39,482 nt of DNA from Phycisphaeraceae bacterium (GTDB lineage: Bacteria; Planctomycetota; Phycisphaerae; Phycisphaerales; Phycisphaeraceae). Of this stretch, positions 24,967 to 32,960 are shown piece by piece. The stretch covers positions 1-39,482 of the forward strand of contig JADLAP010000156.1 of assembly GCA_020848195.1 (NCBI GenBank). Direction: 5' to 3'. How positions within the stretch are numbered: position 1 is the first letter of the stretch; the number at the start of each line of letters is the position of its first letter. The notes below the pieces were generated by a model that was given only the letters and a program-made list of their open reading frames with translations, was not told where the DNA came from and ran no database searches. Both the position numbers and the translations under genes were made by a program.

Positions 24967-26892
24967 GTGGATTTCGTGACGCTGGACAAGTCGGCGGAGA
25001 ACAAGTCCGCCGGGTGCGGGGCTGCCTGTTGCGGGCGGCGGAACTGGTGGAGTTCCTATCGTGACGTCCTATTTTCAACCGAGAGCATGGCGACCTTCGC
25101 GGGGCTGGCACTTCTGGCAACGGGGTGGGGCTTGGCGGCATGCGGAATCGGGGCGGCGAGGTGGCTGTATCTGGCGACCGCGGTGATTGCCGGGTTTCCT
25201 ATTCTGCGCGGCAGCGTGGTCAGTCTGTATGAGCGGCGAATCAGCGTGGAGGTGCTGGTGGCGCTGGCGATCGCCGCTTCGGTTGGCGTGGGCGAGTTTC
25301 ACGCAGGCGCGGTGGTGGCGGTGATGCTGTTGGGCGGCGGGATGCTCGAACAGATCACAATCGCCCGTGCCCAGCGTTCCGTGACATCGCTGTTCACGCA
25401 GATTCCGGACCAGGCCCTGGTGCGGCGGGGGGGCCAGGAAATCGAAATTCTCGTTGATCTTCTTCGCATCGGCGACCGTGTGATCGTTCGGCCGGGTGAA
25501 CGTCTGGCGGTTGACGGCGCCGTGGTAGGCGGCCAGTCAGTGGTTGATGAAAGTCCCATCACCGGGGAGTCGATGCCCCTCGACAAGGCTCCGGGCGACA
25601 AGGTCTTCGCCGGCAGCATGAATCAGACGGGCATGTTGGAGGTCGAAGCCCGAAAAGTCGGACAGGACACGACGCTGGCGCGGGTGCGGCGGCTGGTGGA
25701 GGAGGCGCAGGCTTCGCAGGCGCCGGTGCAGCGCATTGCCGACAAGACCGCCAAGTGGTACGTGCCACTGGCTCTGGTCCTGGCAGCCTTGGTGTGGGGA
25801 CTCACCGGCGACTATGTTCGCGGCATCACGGTCCTCATCGTCTTCTGCCCCTGCGCGCTGGTGCTGGCGACGCCGACCGCGATTGTCGCCAGCATCGGCC
25901 ACGCCGCCCGGCGAATGATCCTCGTCAAAGGCGGCGAATTCGCCGAAACCGTGGGACAGATTCAGGTCGTGGGGTTGGACAAGACCGGTACGCTGACCAC
26001 CGGCAAACCGACCGTCCGGCAGGTCGTCGCGCTGGATTCCATGCCCACCCGGGAAGTGCTGCGTCTCGCGGGAAGCGCCGAGCGATTCAGCGAACATCCG
26101 ATCAGCATCGCAATCCGACGGGCGGCGGACGATGAAGGCGTGACGCTCTCGGAGCCGGGCAGCTTTCGCGCGATCACCGGTTGCGGCGTGGAGGCGCAGG
26201 TCGATGGGCATCTGGTGCGCGTCGGACGAAGGCAGTGGCTGGAAAAGGAAGGCGTTTCACTCGGCGTCGACGGGGACTCTGAGTCGCAGAATCTCGAAAG
26301 CCATGGACATACGGTGCTCGTGGTGGCCCGACAGTCCGCCGCCGTCGGTTTGATCGCCGTCCGGGACGTGCTGCGGCCCCAGGCGAAGGAGGCGGTCCAA
26401 CGGATCAAGGATCAGGGTATCCATACTGTGATGCTGACGGGAGACAATCTTCGCGCGGCGACCGTGATCGCCGACGAGGTTGGCGTCGACGAGACGCACG
26501 CGGCGCTGCTGCCCGAAGACAAACTCCGACTGGTGCGCCAATGGCAGGCCCAGGGCAGAAAAGTCGCATTCGTCGGCGACGGCATCAATGACGCACCGGC
26601 CCTGGCGGCGGCGGATATCGGCATCGCCATGGGTGGCGCCGGAACGGATATCGCCTTGGACACTTCGGACATCGCGTTCCTCGACGACGATCTGACCAAA
26701 ATGTCCCAGGTGGTGGCTTTGTCCCGCCGCACGATCAACATTATCCGCCAGAACATCGCCTTCAGCGTCGGACTGAACATTCTCTCGGTCGTGACAGCGG
26801 GCCTGGGCTGGATCAGTCCCATCGGCGGCGCCGTTCTGCACGAAGGCGGCGCCATGGCGGTTATCCTCAACGCCATCCGGCTGCTGCGGTGA
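24967..26892 (+). CDS. P1B-type heavy-metal efflux ATPase
   Basis: 641 residues from a GTG start with AGGAG at 24954-24958. Phosphatase loop TGES, metal-site CPC in VFCPCALVLATPTA, phosphorylation loop DKTGTLTTGKP, SEHPIS, MLTGDN and GDGINDAPAL are all present. There is no HMA domain; instead a short cysteine cluster, GCGAACCG, lies at about residues 15-22. The last membrane helices contain HEGGAMAVILNAIRLL. HEGG in the final helix is typical of cobalt-type P1B-4 pumps, which however have SPC rather than CPC. With the RcnR-like repressor, Co or Ni export is the best guess; Zn or Cu cannot be excluded. Confidence 0.92.
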   Translation: MDFVTLDKSAENKSAGCGAACCGRRNWWSSYRDVLFSTESMATFAGLALLATGWGLAACGIGAARWLYLATAVIAGFPILRGSVVSLYERRISVEVLVALAIAASVGVGEFHAGAVVAVMLLGGGMLEQITIARAQRSVTSLFTQIPDQALVRRGGQEIEILVDLLRIGDRVIVRPGERLAVDGAVVGGQSVVDESPITGESMPLDKAPGDKVFAGSMNQTGMLEVEARKVGQDTTLARVRRLVEEAQASQAPVQRIADKTAKWYVPLALVLAALVWGLTGDYVRGITVLIVFCPCALVLATPTAIVASIGHAARRMILVKGGEFAETVGQIQVVGLDKTGTLTTGKPTVRQVVALDSMPTREVLRLAGSAERFSEHPISIAIRRAADDEGVTLSEPGSFRAITGCGVEAQVDGHLVRVGRRQWLEKEGVSLGVDGDSESQNLESHGHTVLVVARQSAAVGLIAVRDVLRPQAKEAVQRIKDQGIHTVMLTGDNLRAATVIADEVGVDETHAALLPEDKLRLVRQWQAQGRKVAFVGDGINDAPALAAADIGIAMGGAGTDIALDTSDIAFLDDDLTKMSQVVALSRRTINIIRQNIAFSVGLNILSVVTAGLGWISPIGGAVLHEGGAMAVILNAIRLLR

Positions 26893-27010
26893 CGCGATCG
26901 GAACGGTGTCCCGCCGATCTCATTCCTCGCCGGCAGCGGTCCCCTCGGTGGAACGAATGTCATCCGTCAACTTCTTGATGGGGCAAGCCGCTTGTTGATT
27001 GTTTTTCCCA

Positions 27011-27181
27011 TCACCCATCCATAACGCCATCGCGGGCCAAATCCACGGCGTCGTTCATCAGGAACAATCGCACTTCGGCTCCGTCTTTTTTCAGTTGACC
27101 CGCCAGACGCAGAGCGTTCCACGTGAGGTCGGAACCATCGTAGGGGGCGTGGTTCAGAATCAGTAGTACGGACTGGGGCAT
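27011..27181 (-). CDS. Short DsrE-like protein, probably truncated
   Basis: 56 residues, with GAGGAG 6 nt before the ATG. The sequence MPQSVLLILNHAPYDGSD, WNALRLAGQLKK and AEVRLFLMNDAVDLARDG matches the first half of DsrE/YchN-type proteins (usual length about 115). These form sulfur-carrier or regulatory trimers. A TGA ends it where the second half should begin; a different frame stays open for another 30 codons without clear DsrE features. Convergent to the ATPase gene. Likely a decayed gene, although the strong ribosome-binding site suggests it is still translated. Confidence 0.6.
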   Translation of the reverse strand: MPQSVLLILNHAPYDGSDLTWNALRLAGQLKKDGAEVRLFLMNDAVDLARDGVMDG

Positions 27182-27252
27182 GATTACTCCTCGTTTCTCG
27201 TTTCAAGGTGCATCAAGCCGGTTTAGACAGGGCAAACGCATATGGATCTGGT

Positions 27253-27296
27253 CCCCTCGCCCTTCCAGGGAGAGGGTTAGGGTGAGGGTTCGGCGT
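27253..27296 (+). repeat. CCCTC-type intergenic repeat, diverged copy
   Basis: This stretch resembles, in opposite orientation, the element at 27316-27387, with CCCTTCCAGGGAGAGGG as its hairpin core. Together the two form a loose inverted pair between the DsrE-like and carbonic anhydrase genes. Confidence 0.5.
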
Positions 27297-27315
27297 ACGT
27301 GAACCGGCACGTCAA

Positions 27316-27387
27316 ATCACGGGCAAAACGTGATCGTTCGCCGTACCCTCACCCAGCCTCTCCCTGAAAGGGAGAGGGGTAAAAGCC
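27316..27387 (-). repeat. 72-bp double-hairpin repeat, copy 1
   Basis: Contains two hairpins: ATCACG-N7-CGTGAT and CCTCTCCC-TGAAA-GGGAGAGG. The inverse of 39194-39265 matches it at about 67 of 72 positions. It follows the carbonic anhydrase stop codon by 23 nt. Confidence 0.7.
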
Positions 27388-27410
27388 ATAGGGGTTCGCC
27401 CTGATGGTTC

Positions 27411-28052
27411 TCAGGTCTGGTCGGCGACCGCTTCGCAACGATTGCGACATTCCGCTTCGCTGGTGACGCACATGCCCAGATCGTGGAGCAGGCCGTCCTG
27501 AAGGCGATAAATCCAGCCGTGCACCGCCAGGGGCTGGCCGCGATCCCACGCATCGCGGATCAGCGTCGTCCGGCTCACGTTGGCGACCTGTTCGATGACG
27601 TTCAACTCGCACAGCCGGTCGTGTTTCTGCTGCTCCGTGGGCAGTTCGTCGAGCTGCTTGCGATGCTTGTCGCGGATGTCCTGGATGTGCCGGAGCCAGT
27701 TGTCGACCAGTCCGAGCTTGTCGTCGCGCAGACAGGAAAGCACGCCGCCGCAGCCGTAGTGGCCGCACACGATGATGTGGCCGACCTTGAGCACATCGAC
27801 GGCGTACTGCATGACGGACAGGCAGTTGAGGTCGGCGTGGCTGACGACATTGGCGATGTTGCGATGGACGAACATTTCGCCGGGGGGCAGGCCGACGATC
27901 TGATTCGCCGGCACGCGGCTGTCGGAACAGCCGATCCACAGGTACCGCGGCGACTGCTGGCGGGTCAGCCGGTCGAAGAATTCGGGATCCTGCCGGACCA
28001 TGTCGTCCGCCCAAACGCGGTTATTCTCGAAAAGATGGCTTAATACGCGCAT
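27411..28052 (-). CDS. can: Beta-carbonic anhydrase
   Basis: 213 residues, very like E. coli Can in layout: LFENNRVWADDM, YLWIGCSDSRVPANQIVG with zinc Cys42 and the Asp-Arg dyad (44 and 46), EMFVHRNIANVV, then CGHYGCGGV with the zinc His and Cys (about 98 and 101). It ends HGWIYRLQDGLLHDLGM plus a variable tail. It converts CO2 and water to bicarbonate in the cytoplasm. AGGGA lies 6 nt before this ATG; upstream codons in frame have no family character. Its 3' end is duplicated at 24451-24554. Confidence 0.95.
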   Translation of the reverse strand: MRVLSHLFENNRVWADDMVRQDPEFFDRLTRQQSPRYLWIGCSDSRVPANQIVGLPPGEMFVHRNIANVVSHADLNCLSVMQYAVDVLKVGHIIVCGHYGCGGVLSCLRDDKLGLVDNWLRHIQDIRDKHRKQLDELPTEQQKHDRLCELNVIEQVANVSRTTLIRDAWDRGQPLAVHGWIYRLQDGLLHDLGMCVTSEAECRNRCEAVADQT

Positions 28053-28370
28053 GCATGTCCCTTGTTGGCCGGTTCGCAGGGTCGGCGTCGGATTCGGGAT
28101 CATCCTATTCCCGACCGTGGCTGGGGAGGGATCGTAGCCTCGATTATTTTGAGGCGGAAGGAGGATCGTCTTCGCCGGGGGTTGTCGCGTCCATGGAGCA
28201 ACAGCCGGCCTGGCGCGTGAAAGGAGGGCCGATCATGAGTTCCATGTGTTCGACGCTTGAGGATGGTGCGGTGTTGATGCCGCGGGGCGGCATGGACCAC
28301 AACTTGCGCCCGGATTCCTTGGGGGCGCGTCTTGGGCGAATGCCTGGCAGCCTGACCCCGCCGCGATGGC
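28053..28370. other. Intergenic region, no confident gene
   Basis: 318 bases between carbonic anhydrase (start) and the prepilin-like gene (end), both on the minus strand. It should contain the carbonic anhydrase promoter. AAAGGAGG at 28219-28226 followed by an ATG at 28235 could open a 52-codon plus-strand frame ending at 28393, but its sequence resembles no protein I know and it overlaps the prepilin gene. Confidence 0.45.
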
Positions 28371-29126
28371 TTACGGGCGTCCCCAGCCGATGAGGACCGA
28401 ATCGCTCGTCCCGAAGACGCTGATGTTCCATCCGGCGCGGGCGTAGAGTTCTTCCTGTCTAAACGATACGACGTGCCCGTCAGCGAAGGAGACATTGGCG
28501 TGGTCGCCCACATGACGAACGCCCAGGAACGTGCTCATGCTGTATGACAGCATGAAGTGGCCAGTGGAGGCGTAGGCGGCGTTAATGCCGGCGCCGGTGG
28601 TGTCCATGAAAACCGCCTGGGCGCTGGGATAGCGCAGCTCGTGGGCGCGCTTCGGCGCGATGGTGTTGCCGTCCCAGTTGCAGCCGCCCATGAAGTAGTC
28701 CGTCATGCCGTAGTCCACCAGATTCACGGAGGAAGGCTTGGACGCCACTTCCGGGCAATACAGCAGGCCGCTGCTCATGTTGGTGGAAACCGATCCCCAC
28801 TGGCCGCTGCCCATGTCCGAAGCGCCCAACTGGTCCCGCATCATCCACGGCCACAGATTGGCTCCCTGCGCCCAGGTGGGTCCCGAACCGTAACGGGTAT
28901 AGCCCGCGCCCGGCTCATGCCGGTTCGAGCTGGCGAGAATCCAGTCGTGGTTGTTCAGCGTGTAATTGATCGAAGCCGACACGATCTGGCGCAAATTGCT
29001 CTGGCACTGGATGCTCTGACCCGCGTCACGCGCTTTGGCCAGCGCGGGCAGCAGGATGGCTACGAGCATGGCGATGATGCTGATGACGACCAGCAGCTCG
29101 ATCAGCGTGAAGCCTTGACGTTTCAT
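28371..29126 (-). CDS. Prepilin-type N-terminal methylation protein (pseudopilin-like)
   Basis: 251 residues. The N-terminus [19 protein letters not shown] is a class-III prepilin signal: cleavage after Gly5, Phe and Glu at +1 and +5 and a hydrophobic helix. The C-terminal part contains [19 protein letters not shown], close to the H-x9-DG motif of the big paralogous pseudopilin family of planctomycetes and relatives. NLRQI and the ALAKARD segment are also typical. It would be matured by a prepilin peptidase and exported to the envelope; the role of these paralogues is unknown. AAGGAG lies 8 nt before the ATG. It follows the LacI-type gene by 33 nt and may be co-transcribed. Confidence 0.9.
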   Translation of the reverse strand: MKRQGFTLIELLVVISIIAMLVAILLPALAKARDAGQSIQCQSNLRQIVSASINYTLNNHDWILASSNRHEPGAGYTRYGSGPTWAQGANLWPWMMRDQLGASDMGSGQWGSVSTNMSSGLLYCPEVASKPSSVNLVDYGMTDYFMGGCNWDGNTIAPKRAHELRYPSAQAVFMDTTGAGINAAYASTGHFMLSYSMSTFLGVRHVGDHANVSFADGHVVSFRQEELYARAGWNISVFGTSDSVLIGWGRP

Positions 29127-29159
29127 GGAGGGTGCTCCTTGATGGGGGCATGGCGTGAC

Positions 29160-30251
29160 TCATGACGACAAACCATCGGGATTCGGCACCGGGCCACAGG
29201 ACGTGCGGGTGATCGGCGGTCCTTCAATGAGTATGCGTCTGGGCGGACGCTGGGGCTGGCGCAGACGGTCGAGCAGCAACTCGGCCGCGGCGGCTCCGAT
29301 TTCGTACATCGGCACGACGTACGTCGTCAGGCCCGACGTCACGCTCTTTTCGCGGTTCATGTCGTTCACCCCCGCCACGCTCAGCCGGCCGGGAATCGAG
29401 ATGCCCTGTTGACCGGCGATTTCGATGATGGATATCGCATAGGCCTGCATCGCCACCACCGCCGTCGGCCGGCTGGGGGAATGGAGCAGATCATTCACGT
29501 AATCGCGCATGACCTGGTCGTCGTTCGCGGGATTGATGTCCCGCGGTTGATTCAGATCCTGGCAGGGCGGTTCCAGGCCCTGATCCTGGAAGAAGTGGCG
29601 ATGCGCCCGGCGAATCAGATCGTTGTAATAGCTGTCCGTGGCGTCCGTGAAACTGGCGATCTGGCGGTGCCCCAGCTTCCAGAGCATCGTCAGTTGCTCA
29701 TGGATCGCCCGGTCATAATTCATCAGGACGCAGTCGGCCGGCTGATCCACGTAGGCGCGGTCGATGAAGACCACGGGCAGTTGCTGGGCCAGCAGTTGAC
29801 GCAGATTCGGTGACATGGTCGTCTGGATGAGCAGACCATCCACACGATGTTCCGCGACGATGTCGGGGATGTCGTTCCGTCCGATTTCGCAGACGTCCCA
29901 GAGCATGTGGTAGCGATTGGCCTTGAGGACGCTGTGGATGCCCATCAGCGCGGCACTGTAGTAGCCGTCGCTGTGCATTTGTGACTCATGAATGGTGCTT
30001 GTGGCGAGATAGCCGATCACGCGCGTGTCACGGGTGACCGGTGCGTCGCTGGAGCGGGGGCGACGGAACGCGGCGCTGAGCATCGGGTCCGGCCGATAAC
30101 CGAGTTTGCGCACGGCTTCCATCACCACCTTGCGGGTTTGATCCGTGGGAATCGGACTGTTGCTGAGCACCCGGGAGACCGTGGTCGCCGACACCCCCGC
30201 CAACCGTGAAACCTGTCGTATGTTGGCGGAAGATGAAGACGATCTGGCCAT
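29160..30251 (-). CDS. LacI/GalR-family transcriptional regulator 1
   Basis: 363 residues. The N-terminal helix-turn-helix IRQVSRLAGVSATTVSRVLS is followed by a periplasmic-binding-protein-like effector domain (RVIGYLATSTIHES through VAGVNDMNRE). The start at 30251 was chosen because the DNA-binding helix begins about 14 residues in; the frame is open 24 codons further without support. Such proteins repress sugar-use genes until an inducer binds. The downstream pseudopilin gene is a candidate target or passenger. Two TGTAAA/TTTACA-type palindromes in the intergenic region ahead of it suggest autoregulation. Confidence 0.9.
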   Translation of the reverse strand: MARSSSSSANIRQVSRLAGVSATTVSRVLSNSPIPTDQTRKVVMEAVRKLGYRPDPMLSAAFRRPRSSDAPVTRDTRVIGYLATSTIHESQMHSDGYYSAALMGIHSVLKANRYHMLWDVCEIGRNDIPDIVAEHRVDGLLIQTTMSPNLRQLLAQQLPVVFIDRAYVDQPADCVLMNYDRAIHEQLTMLWKLGHRQIASFTDATDSYYNDLIRRAHRHFFQDQGLEPPCQDLNQPRDINPANDDQVMRDYVNDLLHSPSRPTAVVAMQAYAISIIEIAGQQGISIPGRLSVAGVNDMNREKSVTSGLTTYVVPMYEIGAAAAELLLDRLRQPQRPPRRILIEGPPITRTSCGPVPNPDGLSS

Positions 30252-30254
30252 AAT

Positions 30255-30276
30255 TGTAAACCTAATCAGATTTACA
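30255..30276. promoter_or_regulatory. TGTAAA-N10-TTTACA inverted repeat, candidate operator
   Basis: Perfect 6-bp arms, 3 nt upstream of the LacI-type start codon. The arm sequence is shared with the palindrome at 30405-30419, which makes a common binding protein, probably the LacI-type regulator itself, plausible. Confidence 0.45.
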
Positions 30277-30404
30277 TTAAACTTACGCCATCGGATTCGA
30301 CTTGTCAATGTAATCAATTGCAATTGGGTGCTGAATAGTGATGCAAACCCGGCATTGTCTCGACTTTTCTGTTTTCTGATATTCCACGGATGAGCCGGGC
30401 AGAT

Positions 30405-30419
30405 CGTTTACTGTAAACG
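30405..30419. promoter_or_regulatory. CGTTTACTGTAAACG palindrome, candidate LacI-type operator
   Basis: A perfect 7-bp inverted repeat around a central T. LacI/GalR operators such as those of CcpA and PurR have this kind of GTAAAC arm, although usually with a central CG. The site is 154 nt in front of LacI-type gene 1 and in the promoter region shared with the CoaB-like gene. Confidence 0.5.
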
Positions 30420-30694
30420 CTACTTCCGCCCGTTTCCTCCACAGGGTGAGATGTGCGGTCTGATCCGGTCAACAAACCATATATGCATACGGATGTCCAC
30501 TCCGTCGATCACCGGTGCATCAGAAAGTCGAAAGCACACGAAGATTGTTCCATAACCATCGTTAACAAATGGTAATATAAAAACAATGTCCAGCACGCAT
30601 GATCTTCTCCAGGGAGAATGCCGCGGCGTCACGTCGCCGCGTGACATTCGTTACCATGAGGGAGGATCGGCCGACGGGATCAGGAGCGACGCGT
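30420..30694. other. Rest of the divergent regulatory region
   Basis: The full gene-free interval is 30252-30694 (443 bases), markedly AT-richer than the genes. Besides the two palindromes above it has ACCAT-N9-ATGGT at 30555-30573, immediately before a TAATAT (30573-30578) that could be the -10 of the CoaB-like gene. The reading frame of that gene is open from 30599, but the part before 30695 does not look like protein. Confidence 0.45.
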
Positions 30695-31462
30695 ATGTCA
30701 TCGTTACCGCCACGCTTTCTCGTCACGGCCGGCAGCACGCGGGAAAAGATCGACGACGTCCGCGACTGGGGCAACATCTTCACCGGCAACACCGGCTACG
30801 ACATCGCCCGTGAACTGGCTGCCTTCGGCGAGGTGGACCTGCTGACCAGCAACGCGGGCCACCTCCAGCAGATTCAGGTGGGACTGGGCTTACGGCACGC
30901 GGTGTCGGCAACACGATTTTCAAGTCACGCGGAATTGCGCGACGAGCTGGCTGCCCTGATGGCCACGCGGACGTATGACGCGGTGTTCATGTCCGCCGCG
31001 GTGTCGGACTACAGCCCCGCCCGTGCGTATCAGGTTGTCTCGCGGCTGCCGGGCGCGGAAGCGGGCGTCGAAACATGGACCGTCCGCGACGCCCAGCGAG
31101 GCAAGGTCAGGAGCAGCTTCGACGAGATCGCCATCCTTGGCCGGCGGACGGAAAAGCTCGTGGACCTGTTTCGCACCGAATGGAAATACCGGGGTCTGCT
31201 GTTCAAGTTCAAGCTGGAAGTGGGCGTCAGCCGCGAGGAACTGATCCACATCGGCCGCGCCAGCCGGGACGCCAGCGGCGCGGATTACCTGGTGGCCAAC
31301 TCGCTGGATATGGTGACCGGCGAAAAGGCTGGGGCGTTTCTGCTCAAGGGCGACGAGGCGATCTGGATCACCCGCGAGCAGCTTGCCATGCGGCTGGCCC
31401 GGCAGGCGGCAAGCGATCTGCAACTGCTCCCGGCCGCGCCATGCCGAGATTCACAGGGATGA
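30695..31462 (+). CDS. CoaB-like phosphopantothenoylcysteine synthetase domain protein
   Basis: 255 residues. RFLVTAGSTREKIDDVR and the GNTGYDIARELA segment fit the nucleotide-binding start of CoaB. VFMSAAVSDYSPA corresponds to its AAVxDY strand, then LVDLFR, LLFKFKLEVGVSREEL (GFKLE in CoaB) and DYLVANSLDMV. CoaB joins phosphopantothenate to cysteine using CTP. Here the CoaC decarboxylase half is absent, so it is either one half of a split CoaBC or a paralogue with another role. AGGAG is 8 nt before the ATG. The last 12 nt overlap the convergent LacI-type gene. Confidence 0.8.
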   Translation: MSSLPPRFLVTAGSTREKIDDVRDWGNIFTGNTGYDIARELAAFGEVDLLTSNAGHLQQIQVGLGLRHAVSATRFSSHAELRDELAALMATRTYDAVFMSAAVSDYSPARAYQVVSRLPGAEAGVETWTVRDAQRGKVRSSFDEIAILGRRTEKLVDLFRTEWKYRGLLFKFKLEVGVSREELIHIGRASRDASGADYLVANSLDMVTGEKAGAFLLKGDEAIWITREQLAMRLARQAASDLQLLPAAPCRDSQG

Positions 31463-32458
31463 CCGCTCGACCCATGTGCCGGGCAACAGTTCGGGCTGAG
31501 GCGACGGATCGGAATCGTGAAGCGACTGGAGCAGCAGGTCTGCCGCCGCGATGGCAATCTGTTCCAGCGGCTGGGCGACCACGCTGACCGGCGGTGACAG
31601 CAGGGCGGCGGCGGCGAAGTCGTCCACTCCCGCCAGGCCGATGTCGTCGGGAATCGACAAGCCCAGTGATCGGATCGCCTGGTACGCGCCGAGCGTGGAA
31701 TGATTGGTCAGCCCCACCACGGCGTCAGGCCGAGGCTGGCTCATGTCGCTCAACCGGGCCAGCACGCGCTGCGAAGCTTCGTGATGGCTGCCCGTGGGAT
31801 GCATGGTTTCGATCCACACGATGTCGTCGTCGTCGAAGATGTCGCGCAGACCTTTGATGCGGTTGCTGAGCATGGCGTCGTGGCCGGCGATGACCATCAT
31901 GATGCCGATGCGCTGGCAGCCGTGATGTCTGAGTTGCTGACCGAGGAGCCGGCCGGCCTGGATGTTGTCCAGACCGACATGGGGCAGCTTCGCATGGCTG
32001 GTCTGCCGGTCGATGGTGACCACGGGCAGACCCGCGTCGCGGGCCTTGTCCAAACCCTCGGCGCCGGCAGGCGTCACCAGCAGGCCATCCACGCCGCGGG
32101 CGATCAGATCAGCCAGAAAATCGGCCTGAAGATCGGGGTTTTCCCAGGTGTTGCAGATCATCAGCCGGTAGCCGCGGGCGAGAACGTGGCGCTCAATGTG
32201 GGACGTCAATTCCCCGAAAAAAGGATTGGCGATGTCGCTGACGACCAGACCGAGGGTCATGGACTTTCCGGTGCGCATGGCGCGGGCCACGGCGGAGGGC
32301 TGGTAACCGAGTTTCGTCGCCGCGTCATGGATGCGCTGCACGGTGTCCGGCGCGTAGCGGTGATGATCGAAAGCCCGGTTGAGGACGCGGGAAACAGTGG
32401 ACGGATGGACGCCCGCCATGCGTCCGACGTCGCGCGCGGTGATGGGGGGAATGGCCAT
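31451..32458 (-). CDS. LacI/GalR-family transcriptional regulator 2
   Basis: 335 residues. Helix-turn-helix TARDVGRMAGVHPSTVSRVL is followed by the hinge YQPSAVARAMRTGKS and a type I periplasmic-binding-like domain (LGLVVSDIANPFFGEL, LVTPAGAEG, GLAGVDDF). The ATG at 32458 is preferred over a TTG five codons upstream. A repressor of sugar-use genes by family; no adjacent catabolic gene is present, so its targets are unknown. Confidence 0.92.
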   Translation of the reverse strand: MAIPPITARDVGRMAGVHPSTVSRVLNRAFDHHRYAPDTVQRIHDAATKLGYQPSAVARAMRTGKSMTLGLVVSDIANPFFGELTSHIERHVLARGYRLMICNTWENPDLQADFLADLIARGVDGLLVTPAGAEGLDKARDAGLPVVTIDRQTSHAKLPHVGLDNIQAGRLLGQQLRHHGCQRIGIMMVIAGHDAMLSNRIKGLRDIFDDDDIVWIETMHPTGSHHEASQRVLARLSDMSQPRPDAVVGLTNHSTLGAYQAIRSLGLSIPDDIGLAGVDDFAAAALLSPPVSVVAQPLEQIAIAAADLLLQSLHDSDPSPQPELLPGTWVERSSL

Positions 32459-32483
32459 GGGCGTATGGTACAACGCAGGCTTG

Positions 32484-32502
32484 CGCGACGCCGCGAGCGG
32501 CG
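32484..32502 (-). repeat. Palindromic repeat CGCCGCTCGCGGCGTCGCG, copy 2 (inverted)
   Basis: The reverse complement is identical to 8053-8071 over 19 bases. It lies between the LacI-type regulator 2 start and the terminator of the isc operon. Confidence 0.6.
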
Positions 32503-32512
32503 AGGAAACAAG

Positions 32513-32544
32513 AAACCCGCGCCAGGCGGGATCGGCGCGGGTTT
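32513..32544 (-). terminator. Rho-independent terminator of the isc operon
   Basis: An 11-bp perfect stem (AAACCCGCGCC with GGCGCGGGTTT) and a 10-nt loop, lying 29 nt behind the stop of the IscA-like gene. Read on the minus strand, the stem ends in TTT and is followed by CTTGTTT. Confidence 0.85.
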
Positions 32545-32572
32545 CGGGGGGAATGTACGCGGGTTGTGCGGA

Positions 32573-32905
32573 TCAGGCCTGGAAGCTGCTGCTGCAGCCG
32601 CAGGTGTTGGTGGCGTTGGGATTGCTGAAGACAAATCCGCGGCCCATCACTTCGTCGCGGAAGTCAATGGTCGTGCCGTTGAGGTAGAGATAGCTCTTGG
32701 GATCGCAGACGATCATGATCCCGTGTTGCTCGAAGGATTCGTCGGTTTCCTTGGTTTGTTCGGTCAGGTCGAGCAGGTAGGAAAAGCCGGAACATCCGCC
32801 GCCCTTGACGCCGACGCGGAGGCGGATTTTTCCGGCGTCAAGCTCCTGCTGCTTGATGATCGTGGTGATCTCACGGGCGGCGGTCTCGGTGAGGATGATG
32901 GCCAT
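32573..32905 (-). CDS. IscA/ErpA-type A-type iron-sulfur carrier
   Basis: 110 residues, the usual size. The three conserved cysteines are in VKGGGCSGFSY (one) and NTCGCSSSF (two). RLRVGVKGGG and IDFRDEVMGRGFVFSNPNA are standard. A-type carriers receive a [4Fe-4S] cluster from the scaffold and hand it to client enzymes. It closes the iscR-iscS-iscU operon, 55 nt after iscU, and precedes a strong terminator. IscA, ErpA and SufA cannot be told apart reliably by sequence alone; the position favours iscA. Confidence 0.93.
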   Translation of the reverse strand: MAIILTETAAREITTIIKQQELDAGKIRLRVGVKGGGCSGFSYLLDLTEQTKETDESFEQHGIMIVCDPKSYLYLNGTTIDFRDEVMGRGFVFSNPNATNTCGCSSSFQA

Positions 32906-32960
32906 GATTCAAATCGCTCCAAAAAGGTTGCGGGCGTTCTTCAGGGAATGATAGGCGCGG

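Noticed and set aside
28235-28393. 52-codon plus-strand frame with AAAGGAGG before its ATG
   Set aside because: No family similarity, and it overlaps the end of the well-supported prepilin-like gene; the purine-rich motif may be chance.
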